From: Hyaloperonospora brassicae
Taxonomy: Eukaryota; Oomycota; Peronosporomycetes; Peronosporales; Peronosporaceae
Reading direction: 5' to 3'
DNA: 64,000 nucleotides
NCBI GenBank assembly: GCA_947650285.1
Contig: CANTFL010001418.1
Coordinates: 1-64,000, forward strand
Shown here in pieces: positions 35,701 through 48,578 of the stretch. The notes beneath the pieces were generated by a model. The model searched no databases. It saw only the letters and a program-made list of their open reading frames with translations, and was not told where the DNA came from. Made by a program: the position numbers and the translations under genes. The stretch's first letter is position 1. Each line of letters starts with the position of its first letter.

Positions 35701-38176
35701 GAACTTATCCGATATTGGTGATCTGATCCGACTTGTATACCAAATCGAATTATATGGATGATGAATGTATTCAGGAATATCATTTTCAATATCTTTGACC
35801 GATTATTTAAGTTTTTTGCTTTAGTTCCTGTATACGGGTCACCTGACACGCGTCGAGGGAGTGCATGGAAAGCCTATCATACAAATGACTCGTTCAGATA
35901 TAGTATATTCGAACTAATGTAAAATCATTGCATACGATCATTTTAAGATCTCAGCGGCCTTTTTGCAAAGTGACTTCTTCCCAAATAGATCCACTATTCA
36001 GCCACAGTACTGAACGGTATTATAGACTCCAATAGCACCAGCGACTCATTAAACATATCGAAATAGTATCAAGATTGCGGATATATACATTGCCAGCGAA
36101 TGTAACGCTGATATTCAACCCACATGATGCCCGTATACGCCTGTCAGGAACACATGATCCATAAATGGAAATCTTGCTGCTTCATGAAACAGTTATTACA
36201 CGGCACAAAAAGGTAAATACAAAGCATACATCATTAAATTTTATCGAATCCATTTACAAACTATATGTTATAAGCACATTCTTATATTGAGACGCGCATC
36301 ACTCAATTCGAGCTTTTATATCGAGGACATTTTTGTCCATCAACGAGCTGTTGTAGGCCACTTTCGCTCTTTGAAAAAATATTATTCGATAAAACTCTGG
36401 TAACATTATACTCATTCTCTACGATTATGCATTCGGGATTGACCTTGTAACTACGTAGATCACGAACGATTAGTTTCATCTCAAAAGATGTCATTTTAGT
36501 TATCTGCAAATTTGAAGTCAACGTTACGGTCAGATACAGAAAAAAGCTTTGTTAAGTCACTTGGCATTACAAATTTAATTATTTATTACATTGATGTCCT
36601 GTTAACATATTTTCTCATTTTTTCGCGGACCTATTCCCTCGACATCATCTCGTTGTAAGAGCTCTGCATCAAAAAATATAACATGCTCGCCTTTTCGGGA
36701 GAGCTTGTACTACCTTGCTGTCGTCAGTGAGCAATATTTGTCCATGTTTTTTAACGTTGCTCGCTGGGCGAGCCTTTTTGTTCTCGTCCAATCGAGCCAT
36801 TCTACTGTCAAACTTGTGGCACTGCCTGTAATTCGACACGGTTTTCGGCTGCTTCTTCCTCACTATAGTGGTCAGCTACACTTGTGTCGTGTGCACTAAA
36901 CCTGGCGACCAGAGTACCTACAATCATGTGAATGATCCAATGCGTTCGTATGTTCATATCATGTAAAAAAGGCTGATTTTTTCACAAATGTATGCTGCAC
37001 GCTGATTTATGATATCTCCTTTTGGGCCATGATATCCGACAAATGACATTAAATTGGTCATCTGGTTCAGTACGATAACATCGTAGTCGTACTGATCATC
37101 TATATACGTGAGGTGAGTGCTCAACGTGTGTCTTGAATTTTACAAGTGTACCTGTTGACAGGTTTACTATCCATTCATCCTTCTGTAGTGTGTATTGCGC
37201 TCAACATAATTGAGCTTAGACGATAAATTCACAAAATATTGCATTTTACGTAACTTTAATCACAAAAATTTTCCGACGTTACGACGACATTATCAATATG
37301 AATTTTTTCAGACGACGCGATTGGGAGTCGCGCCGATAGCAATATCACATGCATCTCAACTATAATGTTACAGGACTAAAGTCTAGGATTGTAAAGAAAC
37401 AAGCAAGACTAAATCGGGCGTTTTCGACTAAGCCTATTCAGATAAATTGTTGTCTCTTTCGCAGGAGTGGCGATACGTGGATCGTGTCAGCGACAACTAT
37501 CCTCAAAAGCTAGTATATATGAGGCTTAACTATCTAAATTTAAAAATTAGTTATCGTGCAGTGCGCTGACGACAGCAGATGCCCTGTATCTAATGTTATC
37601 ATTACTTCATATCTAACATTTGAACAAAGTGAAATGTTTACAGGTAGCAAAATATTTCATCGGTGACTGAAGTGGTTAACTGTTTGGATGCATCTACGCA
37701 ATATTGACCGAAGACAGTATATTCATCAGTCTGGACGATGACAAATACGACGTTGAAGGGATCATCGAACGAGTTCTAGTGATTATACAAAGTCTAGCAA
37801 AATTTATTATTTGTAATAAGATAAGAACATGCTGACCTGCCTAAATTCATGAGTCAAAAAATAGGTTCGTCTTACAAGGTTCGATCGCAATGGAGCAAGG
37901 TAACTATTTTGTTTAATATATATCCGCATGTATAGGACCTTACCAATAGTGACAATAACGTTACAAGTAGCGTTAATAAATTATAGGATTCATAAAGCTC
38001 TGTAACGGTAAAAGGATATAAGAGCTAGTTAGATACAGTTTTAGGGGCTGTGGCATGTCAGTAGTGAAAAGATCAACGGGAATCGATCATGACTCCGGTC
38101 AGCTAGTTGCAAAGAATGAGGCGATGTCATACTTATTGATATATTACAAAGGATTATTTAACTGATATGCATATAT

Positions 38177-38356
38177 ATGGATAAGAGCAATCCAAATCTC
38201 GATAAATTAATTGTCAAGCAAATGATCGACAAAACAGATGACCCACGATTAAAGCGATACTGGTTGCGCCAAATATATCGTAGACTACATGCTGACAAAA
38301 ATGAATTACTTACGCGTGCTCTTTCTTTCCGCTTTACTCCAGGGACTCAACATTAA
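38177..38356 (+). CDS. Small open frame, 59 residues, unknown
   Basis: ATG 38177 to TAA 38354-38356 encodes a charged, helical-looking peptide (LIVKQMIDKTDDPRLKRYW, then RRLHADKNELLTR). It begins shortly after an in-frame stop at 38159-38161. The composition is more protein-like than surrounding AT-rich frames, and it could be a retroelement capsid remnant. No domain is recognised, and chance is a real alternative. Confidence 0.2.
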   Translation: MDKSNPNLDKLIVKQMIDKTDDPRLKRYWLRQIYRRLHADKNELLTRALSFRFTPGTQH

Positions 38357-39639
38357 TTTAATCTTATAACATTGAGGCTTATTTAAAAGGTTCGCTAATT
38401 TTTTGTTAGGATCATAGCACGCTTGAAAGATAAAAAGTGAAATTGGCTCTAAATTGTAACGCATTGCTTTGTTTGCGACGTATCATCAGCTCATATATTT
38501 TTACTTTTACTCTGAATCTTTTTTACTGTTTTGGTGTACGAAATAGACAAAATTTTGCTATCACGAATTCGTAGATTTGATAGAACCGCAACAACACAGG
38601 TACAGCTTGCATTTGAAAGATTGCTAATGTGCAGAAATAGATTGATGTCAATATATGGAAATGGGTACATAGCCTACAACTATCCTGACGATTATCATTC
38701 GATCAAAACTTTTTTCATTGTCTAAGCATACATGTTATCCGCATAGTGCTACATTCTCGACAAATTTTATTCGTTTGATGGACCTTCATACAGAGATGTG
38801 CATAGCCAATAATATGACGACCGCCATCACATTACTCATGACAATTGTGCAAGAATTATTGTTGTCCAAACTCTAAGTCAACTAAGCGTATCAACTTTGT
38901 TCGGAAATCCATATGCCTGGCCACTTCAAATATAGCCGTATCATGCAATTAATATTCAATCTGTAATCAGGCCCGGTAATATAGCAGAAACTTGCTGCGT
39001 TAGCGACTTCTTATATGAAATCGACCTCTTTCGAATCGTAAATTGCACAATATTGATATTACGACTGCTGTAATGTTTGAGCTGATTCCCTGCGTGCTGC
39101 GAGATCTGTTCTTGAACAAATTATGGTCAAGTACCTCTTCTCAATATTTTTAGTGCTACTGTATTTACAAAAACGATATTGTTACTTCGTTTCGGTATAA
39201 CATAAATTCATGATATACCGGCTAAACAGATCTTTGTTATCTGCATCTGAAACGACGATTGCGATCTTTTATTCCACGTAAGCTTTCAATTTTTAGTTGA
39301 TCGGCGTATAGATCTAATTTTATCTTCATAGATAAAAACATGGATCAGCCTTGATCGAATTTGATTCGTAGTCATACGACGCATCAGTGGTACATAGAAC
39401 CTCACAAGTAAATCCAGTTAAGTTGAAATGAAAGTTGTAAGACTACGCCAATAATTACGCGAATTATGGTTTAGCTCTCCATATTCGGCTTCATAAATGG
39501 TCAGAGCTATGTATTGAGAAGGTTTGATTACAATTCTTCCATTGTCTTAATTTATGGATAATATTACCTTATATACTTTCTTTTTTCCTACTTATTAATC
39601 CATTCAACGGATACCAACATAAGTCATTTTCAATTTGAT

Positions 39640-40045
39640 TGTGGATTTTGGTGTGGTAAAGCGCGATATCGAGAATGGTGGACCTGAAGCCCGACGTTGG
39701 AAGAGATAAGAGCTGCACGCCAGGAAAAGGTCCCGGAAAGAAAAGGTGCCCCGGAGGCGAAAGGTCGGTTGAGAAGGTTGAATAAGACCAAATAACGGAA
39801 GGACCGTGGCAAGGCTGCCAGCTTATTGCTGTTGAAAGGAATGAACCACAAGCCCTCACTACCGAGTGAAGCATATCCGTTAGGGTGCCCCAAGTATAGC
39901 TTATACAAGACCAACCATCTATATCCCCACTCAATTCTACTGAAGAGTGCAACTCGCCAGCTTATGGGTACACAAGGCGTATCAAGGTCCATACGCGGTG
40001 TCGGAGTACTCCCTCTAAAAGTCGGTAGTCCGGCACAGTAAGTTA
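39640..40045. other. GC-richer island with long frames on both strands
   Basis: It stands out in base composition from the AT-rich surroundings. The minus strand has frames of 127 and 120 codons (39569-39952, 39630-39992) and the plus strand 71 codons (39826-40041, MNHKPSLPSEAYPLGCPKYS). A plus-strand Arg/Lys-rich stretch lies just upstream. I do not recognise the product. A fragment of a gene or transposon inserted recently enough not to have drifted in composition fits best. Confidence 0.35.
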
Positions 40046-40611
40046 GTTAAAGACTTATCACAAAGTTCTTGAGAGCCCACTCCACCACAGTGGTATTATT
40101 ATCTTTTGTCTCGTCTACTCCCGTGGATTGATCGCTCGTATACTTCTTCACACATGTTATAGGCGTTGCCTGAGTACCAAGTACCCTTATTTCCTTACTT
40201 AATACTGGAAATTTATAGGTTGATTATACGCGGCAACAGCATGGTTAACCAGATACCTAAGAATCGAATAAGTGATATTTTATATCGGCCATCCCATCAT
40301 AAATCGTCAAGGTTTATATTGTATAAGCGGAAAGAACCTTGGTCATACAACTTCATGCTTCTATAAAATAGACCGGTGCATACTTTTCACAGGTTTGGAA
40401 GACGATACCGGTGAGTAATTAAGTTCCAAGGGGATTAGAACCATAACATTCGTGATCTAAGCGTTCAACGTATTGGTAACCGAGATAGTTATGTTAACCA
40501 AAGATTTCTGTCGGTCAATTTTGGGTCTCTCCTAACATCACTACTGCATAAGCGATGGTCGACTGTTATGGATCCAGATTCGATTTGGTCTTTAATCTCG
40601 TATCTATAATG

Positions 40612-40673
40612 AATTTGTACCATTCTCGAAGATTATTTATTTAATTTGTACCATTCTCGAACACCATTTATTT
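40612..40673. repeat. Tandem duplication, 31 bp units
   Basis: AATTTGTACCATTCTCGAAG... (40612-40642) is followed by AATTTGTACCATTCTCGAAC... (40643-40673), both ending ATTTATTT. Confidence 0.75.
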
Positions 40674-41181
40674 AATTTGACCCATATATCAAAGTACATC
40701 CTAAGCCTATCACAGCTTACCTTTGTGAAACACTGATTTAAGTGGATTCTGCAGCACGAGATTATAAATCCCAACATTTCGGCGAATTAATTCAAATTAT
40801 TTAAGCACTTCAGGAACAACCGCAACGATGAGAAATATACGAAGGCAACGGATATTTACAAGCGTCCCGAAAGCCCTTAAAAAAGCTACCAATCATCATG
40901 TGAAAGGGTGGACCCATATTATACATTTTGCGACATGTTATTATATTTATATAGACTGAAGGACACATTCCAAATACCGTGTAACTGCAATAATCAATTT
41001 ACCTCGTCGCAAATTTTTTTTTAAATGAGCGTGTATATCTCAGACGTCGATCCGTAAAATCTCCAATTAATATAAATGATTATAACACTATAATCAAATC
41101 CTTGCTTTAATAATATGAAAATCATATTATCCAAAAATTGGCCAAGCCATCATAGGGGGGGACGTCATGATGTATAATATC

Positions 41182-41755
41182 TTGATTGTATTTTTACTTC
41201 CTACAGCGGCTACATTCGCACACTTACGGATTAGGTGCATTGATTCGTGTGCCTAGTGAGCTTTCTTATGCTCATCTCGTGTACTTTTCGGTCGGGATGG
41301 ATTAGTCTCTTTGTAACGACTTGAGGAGATGTAGATCTCGTTTAGCGTTAGAGATTGGAGTCTCGACTGTCGTTAAATGGAAATATATGTCGATCAGCTC
41401 AGTTGCGCGTAGACCTCGACCCAAGATCGCCGATTAATCTCAGTATGAGATTGCCTGGTTCGCCCTTAAGCGCTTGCTCCGTGTCGTAAAAGCTTGATTC
41501 TGATCAATCTTGTCATCTAAACACTTGAGTATAATGGTACTTGTCAAAACAGTGTTAGCGAGATCGGTCCGCCAATTTTGGCTGTCAAGTCCTATGCGTA
41601 GTTTGTTGCGTCTGGTCTCAACTGAGTCAGGTCTTGAGCTATCACCATCTTGCTCAAATTAAATTTCAGATGAGATGGGACCTAAGGCGAGGCGAAGTCA
41701 TAGATCGTGATCCTCTAAAAGCTATCGATCTTGCTCAGGATGATGGCCGATGGCG
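41182..41755 (+). repeat. Left arm of a large inverted repeat
   Basis: This arm matches the reverse complement of 46649-47224. The central 500 bp (about 41205-41720) is nearly identical and both ends fade to weaker similarity. One frame of the arm is mostly open (two stops in the first 95 codons) and contains a helix-turn-helix-like segment (LALEIGVSTVVKWKY, about 41345-41390), so it may derive from a transposase or regulator gene. Confidence 0.9.
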
Positions 41756-42790
41756 TGTGTAGCTATGATAAACCCATTAATTTATTGCTTTATGAAGCAC
41801 TTGTATTGCAATTAAAAAAACGAAGCCAAGAATTAATTATTACCACATTTGGGACGCGCGGTATTTTTAGACGTTTTGATAGACCAAATTTACATAACAC
41901 GCTTGTAGGTGTCTTGCGTTTATTATATTTAATGCAATTTTTTTGATTGAATGGACCATGCGCATAAATTATACTCAATAGTTCCAGCAGAGCGAATAAA
42001 AAGCTATTGGGAACGCTTAAAGCGTCGTCGGAAAAAATCAAGGGCAAATATGCGTTTTGACTAAAGCTAAGAGCTACGCCTCGCGCGCAGAGGAAAGCGA
42101 TATTTGCCTAAGATAATGCCATGTCAATCGAGGATCTAAATTTATTTTGTGGCGGGGTGATTATTGAAAAATAAGGCCGACGGGTAGTCAAAGTCCACTG
42201 TTGCCCGAACAATCGACTGACGTAGGGGCTGCTTCGAACCGTGTGTCTTATCAATTTTATTTGTGTACCCTCAAGCGGGCGGGTTGCAATCTTCTGGGTG
42301 ATTTGTAGCCGTTTTATGTCTTATCCGAGTTGGAGATAGCCTTGTTGTAGCTGCGTGAAAATTCTTCACACGACCAGATGTTACTTTGAACGCTATCTTT
42401 ATGTCGCTCTGACATCTCTTGGCTTCGCCTTGCTCAAATGTAGATAATGATTCACTTGTCCTTCGGACCACTCGAGCCGTCTAAAGACTTTGCCTTGACA
42501 TTATTGCTGGTCCTGATCGCTAACTAGCTTGAATTAGTATCCTTGTCCCAATCCAAGCCATCTAATGACAAATCAGTAGCAAAAACGCATACAACAAACC
42601 TTCCACGCCGGGTGGCCACAGGTATTCCTACCCGGAGAGATGCTGACGGGTGTACTTGTAGAACAATAAACACTGTTTGTTACTAATCAATCAGCGGCGA
42701 CAAATACGCCTACGCTATCCTAATGTCCTTTTATTTGACGTAGTTTAACTTCCACAACCTATTGCTTGCAATTACCTGGTGCGCCCCTGC

Positions 42791-42882
42791 TGACCGTGAC
42801 CGCTGATAACTTCTAATGACGGTAATAGCTGATCACCACCAATGACCGTAACCTTTGATCACCATTCTGGACCGTAACCGTG
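42791..42882. repeat. Imperfect 26 bp tandem repeat, about 3.5 units
   Basis: The units start TGACCGTGACCGCTGATAAC (42791), TGACGGTAATAGCTGATCAC (42817), TGACCGTAACCTTTGATCAC (42843) and GGACCGTAACC (42869). Confidence 0.7.
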
Positions 42883-42894
42883 TCAGTTTGTTGA

Positions 42895-43050
42895 TGCGTT
42901 TTGGTTTTGACTTGTGCAAAGGTAGTGCGAAGCAAAAGTAAAATATGCTCAGCATGAAGTACTATATTTTGTCAATACTACGCCATGCGTCCCAACGGCG
43001 GCGAAACTTGACCATGTACGTGTCCGATGGCGTTCATCTTTCCTAATTAT
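42895..43050 (-). mobile_element. Diverged fragment of the copia LTR
   Basis: The pattern TGCGTT...TTGTGCAAAGGTAG...AAAAGTAAAATATG...TTGTCAATACTACG...CATGCGTCC...GAAACTTGACC follows the order of 47965-48110 in the copia LTR (TGTGTT...TTGCAAAGGTAG...AAAAGTAAAATGTA...TTGACAATGCTACA). It is much more diverged than the two LTRs of the complete copy, so it represents an older insertion. The outer end is unclear. Confidence 0.45.
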
Positions 43051-46000
43051 TCTCTTTTATTGTCCCACATTGCAACCGTATATCTGAATTCCATCTGTTA
43101 AGCTGTCACGTCCTCGTTCTCACAGATATCAAGTCGTCGCATACAAATTTAATCATGTGAAACCGTCCCATAATTTTGCACCTGACACATAAAGCTCGAC
43201 ATCCCGTCATCCACGATTATTGTACCCGATCTTTCACTCCTGCCCCGATCTCGTTACAATTATGAATGATCGTCATATCCAGGTCTACCTTATCGTTTGT
43301 AAGTTTCATAGCGTCCGTCACCGATCTTAGGCTTGTTTTATCGTGCCATTTGAATTTCATTCTATGCTTATTACTCGCTTTACCCGAATTTTATACAAAC
43401 TTACGGACAAATTTCTCATTAATATAAATTTTTGCAAGGTCGATTTCTTGACACTTAAAAATTCACGTAGCCCTTAAGGGTAGCTTCAGCATCCTACATT
43501 TTAATCATAATCTCAAAGATTTTGTATACATCCATACACACTGTGAGCACACGTGAATATCGAGATTATATCCTAATACTGTAAAGTTATCCGGTTATTG
43601 TATGAATGACAGTTTATTGTGCTGGACGGGTGCACAAATCGTCTTTTTGGTTTTAATTTGGAAACCACTTTGTATCGCTTGGAGCGCTACTTATGCGAGG
43701 TTTACCCCCATTTTTTAACAAGTACTTTACCACCTATATTTACTCTTACATGCTCTGTTGCTTCCTAAATATTTCATGACCCAAACTCATTTGTAAATTT
43801 TTAGATTTGATGCGACCTGTCATTGACCCACAACCCATTGTCATGATAGCGATACGATCGTCTTGCGTCTATATAAGAATTTTCGTCATACTGGGTTTAA
43901 TGTTATCTTAAATCTAAATGTGATAGATCCATCCACACTCGTACACTCCAAATGGAATCACTTTTACAAAAAGCTTTACCTCTGAGTACAAACTGTGCGT
44001 GACACACGCTTTCAGCTTGACGTTGTTTCGTATCTGCATTCATGCTTGGTGTAACTGTAAAATGTATCGTTTGTTTCACACATACGTTTTCAAATGTATA
44101 CTCATTTTGTATGGGCGTCGATTTACGTTTCAAATTGCATACTGACTTTACTACATTGGTGTTCTAAAGTGGTAGCCTAATTGACATAGATAACACCATA
44201 TTTAGTGAATGAGAATGTTAGTTATAATGATCATCACTAAGTACCTTACTTACCCGTGTAAATTCTATGGTAATAAGCCCCGTGGCAAATAATAGGTGAC
44301 ACTGGACTACCCATTGTTTGATGACAATATTATATAATTATACTAATTTGCAATAGATACCAATAACACGCAATAGGTGATGATCAGGCAGATATAATTG
44401 AAATTTGTGTTCGATATGGTTTGAGTCGTATTAGCGACGTCAATTTAAAAATTAATTATGTCAAAGATGTAATGATAAACTACATTTTTACCAAGCAAAT
44501 AAACTTAGCACACTTGCCTTCCTCATCTCGTACACTTTACGGGCCGTTTCTGGACATCTGTCGATAATGTAGTCAGCGTAGATAGCGTGTACTGAAGTAT
44601 CACAAGCGCACTTGCCCCGTTCATGGACCTGGATGAAGTCGAATGGGAATGTGCACACAAATAGCACATGTATAGAATGATTTGATTGCGTAATGGAAAA
44701 TTGTGTTGATCTTTATTGCGTATGGTGATCGACGTGTCCCCTATCAACTGCTTATTGCTGTACATCTATCTAAATAGAGAAAAAAGGACCTGACCGGAAC
44801 GTCCAACTGATATAATGACACTGAATAAAATTGAACATACCAAGGAAGCCTTGCTGCCTGATTATCGTAAAAAAATAATTTTAGGGTGAATAAATGTATA
44901 AACAGTTTGAACTTTCAATTAGCCCAGAAACGCATTTAAAGTAGTTTATTGTCAGTTCCTATTACTCGGGAAAATTTTCTTTCGATTAAAATTAAGTAGA
45001 TGAAGCTCAACTACGTTAAGACGCACTCTTGCATCATTTTGCGCAACGAATAATCACATTTTAGCCAAGTTTAGTCAGTAAATATCAATTTGAGGTGATG
45101 CAGTCGCATGTAGAGATGTCGAAAATTTGAGCCCAAACGTGAATATGGCAGTGTTGGACGTGCACGGACGTGCTGCGAGGTAGCACGTGGTAGATGAATG
45201 TATTGAGGGTTTATAGTCGCTAGCACGTGCAGAAGGCTAGAGTTTAAGCGGGCTTTGAGCTAGCCCATATTATATAATGAGGTTCTTCGTCTGCAAATAT
45301 ATCATCAATTCAATTTTCCTATTAAGTAATAGAGACGGATATCGAATGGACTTAATTTGACTAAAATCAAAAAAATTGGATCAACTGATGAAATCTTATT
45401 TGATTGTCGATAACGACGAACAATACTTTAAACCAAGATCCCGGAATAAAGGTTTTGAGGTGCCAAGATAAAATGAGGTGGATGGCGGTATAGGTGAAAT
45501 AGATGACAATATAATAGTGGTAAAAAATTAGGTGATCCAGTCAACGCAGAATATATCGGCGATCCACAACATTGAGCCCGATCTGATGCCAGTATTCCTA
45601 TAAGATCATCATATGAGTTTGTGAAGCATGATACCTTTGTAATGAAGCAATCCGTAATACGACTTGAATGATCACGGGAATAGGTGAACTGAGATCAAAC
45701 GCTGCACGAATTTACTGTGTAGGAGACAGATTTGGTGATGCATGTACGGTACAAAAGGTAATATGTAATATTGATACACGTGGTTTAAATGCCGGTATAA
45801 AATTTTATAACTTCTGTTATTTATAGTATAGGATTTTAAATGCGAGACTTCCAATCACTACCTTATTCGATCGATATCCTTCTACGGGGGTCGGAAATAG
45901 CATTACGTACGCGACATGACAATGCATTCCAATCTCTGGCCAGTGGCGACCCAAACATCTCGAAAGTATAATCTTTTATAAAAATGTGGCGCGATGTCAA

Positions 46001-46648
46001 CTCACGGATACTATTTATAACAATACTTACCCTGATATATGGTTTACGCATATTCATAGAATTTGTGGGACTAAACTAAAAAACATAGATCTTACGAGAT
46101 ACAACTATGTCTGAGATGATGCGCAAAATGTTCACACCGGCTGTGCTGAAGATCTATTGAATTCGATCACAACTATTGGTTGAAAACATATTATATACAT
46201 TAGCGATCGGTGTCGTTAATATTTTTGAATTTATATACTCTTGTAGAAAGCTTGTTTTGATGAGAGTAATTTAAAGAAAATTGGGATAACTATAGCGATA
46301 TTTAGACCTCAGGACTTCGTAAAGATGGACCAATAGGCAATGTAAAGCTTTTTTAGGTGTATTTAGCTCGAACATTACTTCTGTTCTCAAAATTGGAGGC
46401 ATTGTCGATATTTTTGTTTCATATGGATAATTGGGCATTTTCAAGGTACTTATACAAGTAATTACAATTACTTATATGTTGTTTTAAGTAAAGATGGATT
46501 TCTGATTTATCGCATGCATTCGGGGAGAAATAAAAAAGTTTCTTTGTAGCCTAAAACATAATTTTTAGGTTGATTTGTGCATAGTATATGTAAACATTGG
46601 AGGTTACTTGATTGCAATTAAATTGTTATTTTTTTCGCCAGCAATAAG

Positions 46649-47224
46649 CGTCATTGGCTACCCTTCTGGGCAAGATCGATAGCTTTTAGAGGATCACGAT
46701 CCATACCCTCGCCTCGCCTTAGGTACCCATCTCATCTGTAATTTAAATTGAGCAAGATGGTGATAGCTCAAGACCTGACTCAGTTGAGACCAGACGCAAC
46801 AAACTACGCATAGGACTTGACAGCCTAAATTGGCGGTCCGATCTCGCTACACACTGTTTTGACAAGTACCATTATACTCAAGTGTTTAGATGACAAGATT
46901 GATCAGAATCAAGCTTTTACGACACGGAGCAAGCGCTTAAGGGCGAACCAGGCAATCTCATACTGAGATTAATCGGCGATCTTGGGTCGAGGTCTACGCG
47001 CAACTGAGCTGATCGACATATATTTCCATTTAACGACAGTCGAGACTCCAATCTCTAACGCTAAACGAGATCTACATCTCCTCAAGTCGTTACAAAGAGA
47101 CTAATCCATCCCGACCGAAAAGTACACGAGATGAGCATAAGAAAGCTCACTAGGCACACGAATCAATGCACCTAATCCGTAAGTGTGCGAATGTAGCCGC
47201 TGTAGGAACTAAAAATGCAATCAA
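46649..47224 (-). repeat. Right arm of a large inverted repeat
   Basis: Reverse-complement copy of 41182-41755. Short indels and substitutions are seen near the inner end (GGTACCTAAGG against GGACCTAAGG, for example). No target duplication was seen outside the arms (TATAATATC on the left, CACATATGA on the right). Confidence 0.9.
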
Positions 47225-47964
47225 CACATATGAGCATTAATCTTGACGAAAGTAGTTTGTAACAATGATTGCTTGTAATTGTATTTTGTGTCATGCGATA
47301 TACCCAACTAAATTTACGAAAGTGATTTTTTCTTGTCTCAAAAGTTTTAATAGTGGGTGAAGGAGAAGACATTATAGCACGCCGTGTTATCACTGATTAT
47401 CGATATCTCGTTTTTAGCGCTAGTAAACGAAAGTGACGCATTGAAATAAATTAGGTTATGGTGATGACCATTCGACCCAATCGTCTCATTCGATGCCGTC
47501 TTTAAGATCAGTGTGGTGGAGTGGTGTTCACAAAAACTTGTGATATCGACTCTCCACTGGAGCCCAGACAACCGAATGTCGAAGTGGGTACTCCGTTTCC
47601 GTGTTCTTGATAGCGTTACCTCACCTTGTGTACCCGTCGGTAGGGCAAATTAAACTCTTCTCAATGGACTCGTGTAGACGAGAAACTTGACCGTGTTTGC
47701 GATGGGGTCGAGGTTCGATCTCGGTGTAGAAATCTTCACACCGCGATCTGGGGTAACTGTGATCTCTTAAAACTCGTCATGGGATCACTTGTAAACTTGT
47801 AGGGTGCTCGATATGATTCGGACTGATCTGCAACAGATCGTCTCACCCAAAACATAGACCTTAATTTGTGAGCCTTATGACGACTTGAACCATCTCGCGA
47901 TCTTGAGTTTTCAGCTTATAAGAATTTCCTGCGTCCAATCGCAGTTGTCGGGTGTTCAGAATTA
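47225..47964. other. Spacer between inverted arm and copia element
   Basis: No gene is supported. From about 47560 the composition becomes GC-richer and protein-like traces occur on the minus strand, possibly the continuation of whatever the copia element inserted into. Confidence 0.45.
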
Positions 47965-48332
47965 TGTGTTCGTTGTTGCACTCTTGCAAAGGTAGGTAGA
48001 ATTAAAAGTAAAATGTATTAGCATTAATCCTTCTATCTTGACAATGCTACAACATGTATTTCCAACGGTACTGCAACTTGACCTGGTCAAGTTACATATG
48101 GCGTGCGTCCAGTACGCACATCCCGTATGCTGGTACCTACATGTCGACCGCCTCTCCCGGTCCCATTCCTCAACTTCTTGGTCGTCCTACGTGGCGTCCG
48201 TCTCTCTTCGTCCCATCTGCCAAGTTGTCAGTAATAACAACCAATCAGGTGGATTTGTACCTTACCTGTATCAGGTCTTGAAGGTTAACGCTTCAACACT
48301 TGATAACCTGTGAGAAGTAATGCTTCTTAGTA
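47965..48332 (-). repeat. 3' LTR of the copia element
   Basis: It is closely similar to 52800-53162, with small indels. On the plus strand it starts TGTGTTCGTTGTTGCAC; the other end reads TTCTTAGTA where the 5' copy has TTTTAGCA. Confidence 0.88.
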
Positions 48333-48578
48333 CTTCTCCTCAACTCCATCCTGAATGGTCATTCAACATGAACATCTCTCGCAACGTCGTAATCATTGAG
48401 GGCTGGCAATGCCTTCGTCAGGAGGTTGGCAATCATGTCTTCCGACTTGATGTAACGTGGTTGAACGATTATTGCTTGAATGTAGTGACAGATGGACTTG
48501 AAACGAATATTCAGGTGATTGGCGCTGAACGAAATCCGAATCGTTCTTCAGCAAGTTAATAGCAGCTCAATTGTCCGT

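Larger units (their letters stand above)
31831..41181. other. AT-rich gene desert (9.4 kb)
   Basis: No gene can be supported. It contains a possible tRNA-Ser relic (32658-32727), a 59-codon open frame at 38177, a GC-richer island at 39640-40045 and a short tandem duplication at 40612-40673. The minus strand at about 34180-34450 has a protein-like trace (LCEEARTVIESLCQKLIKI) that I cannot identify. Confidence 0.5.
41756..46648. other. 4.9 kb between the inverted arms, no supportable gene
   Basis: It is AT-rich. A frame at 41731-41946 runs out of the left arm (KKRSQELIITTFGTRGIFRR), and a 38-codon basic frame starts at 41951 (IVPAERIKSYWERLKRRRKK). It also holds a 26 bp tandem repeat (42791-42882) and a piece resembling the copia LTR (42895-43050). 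Nothing else was recognised. Confidence 0.5.
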
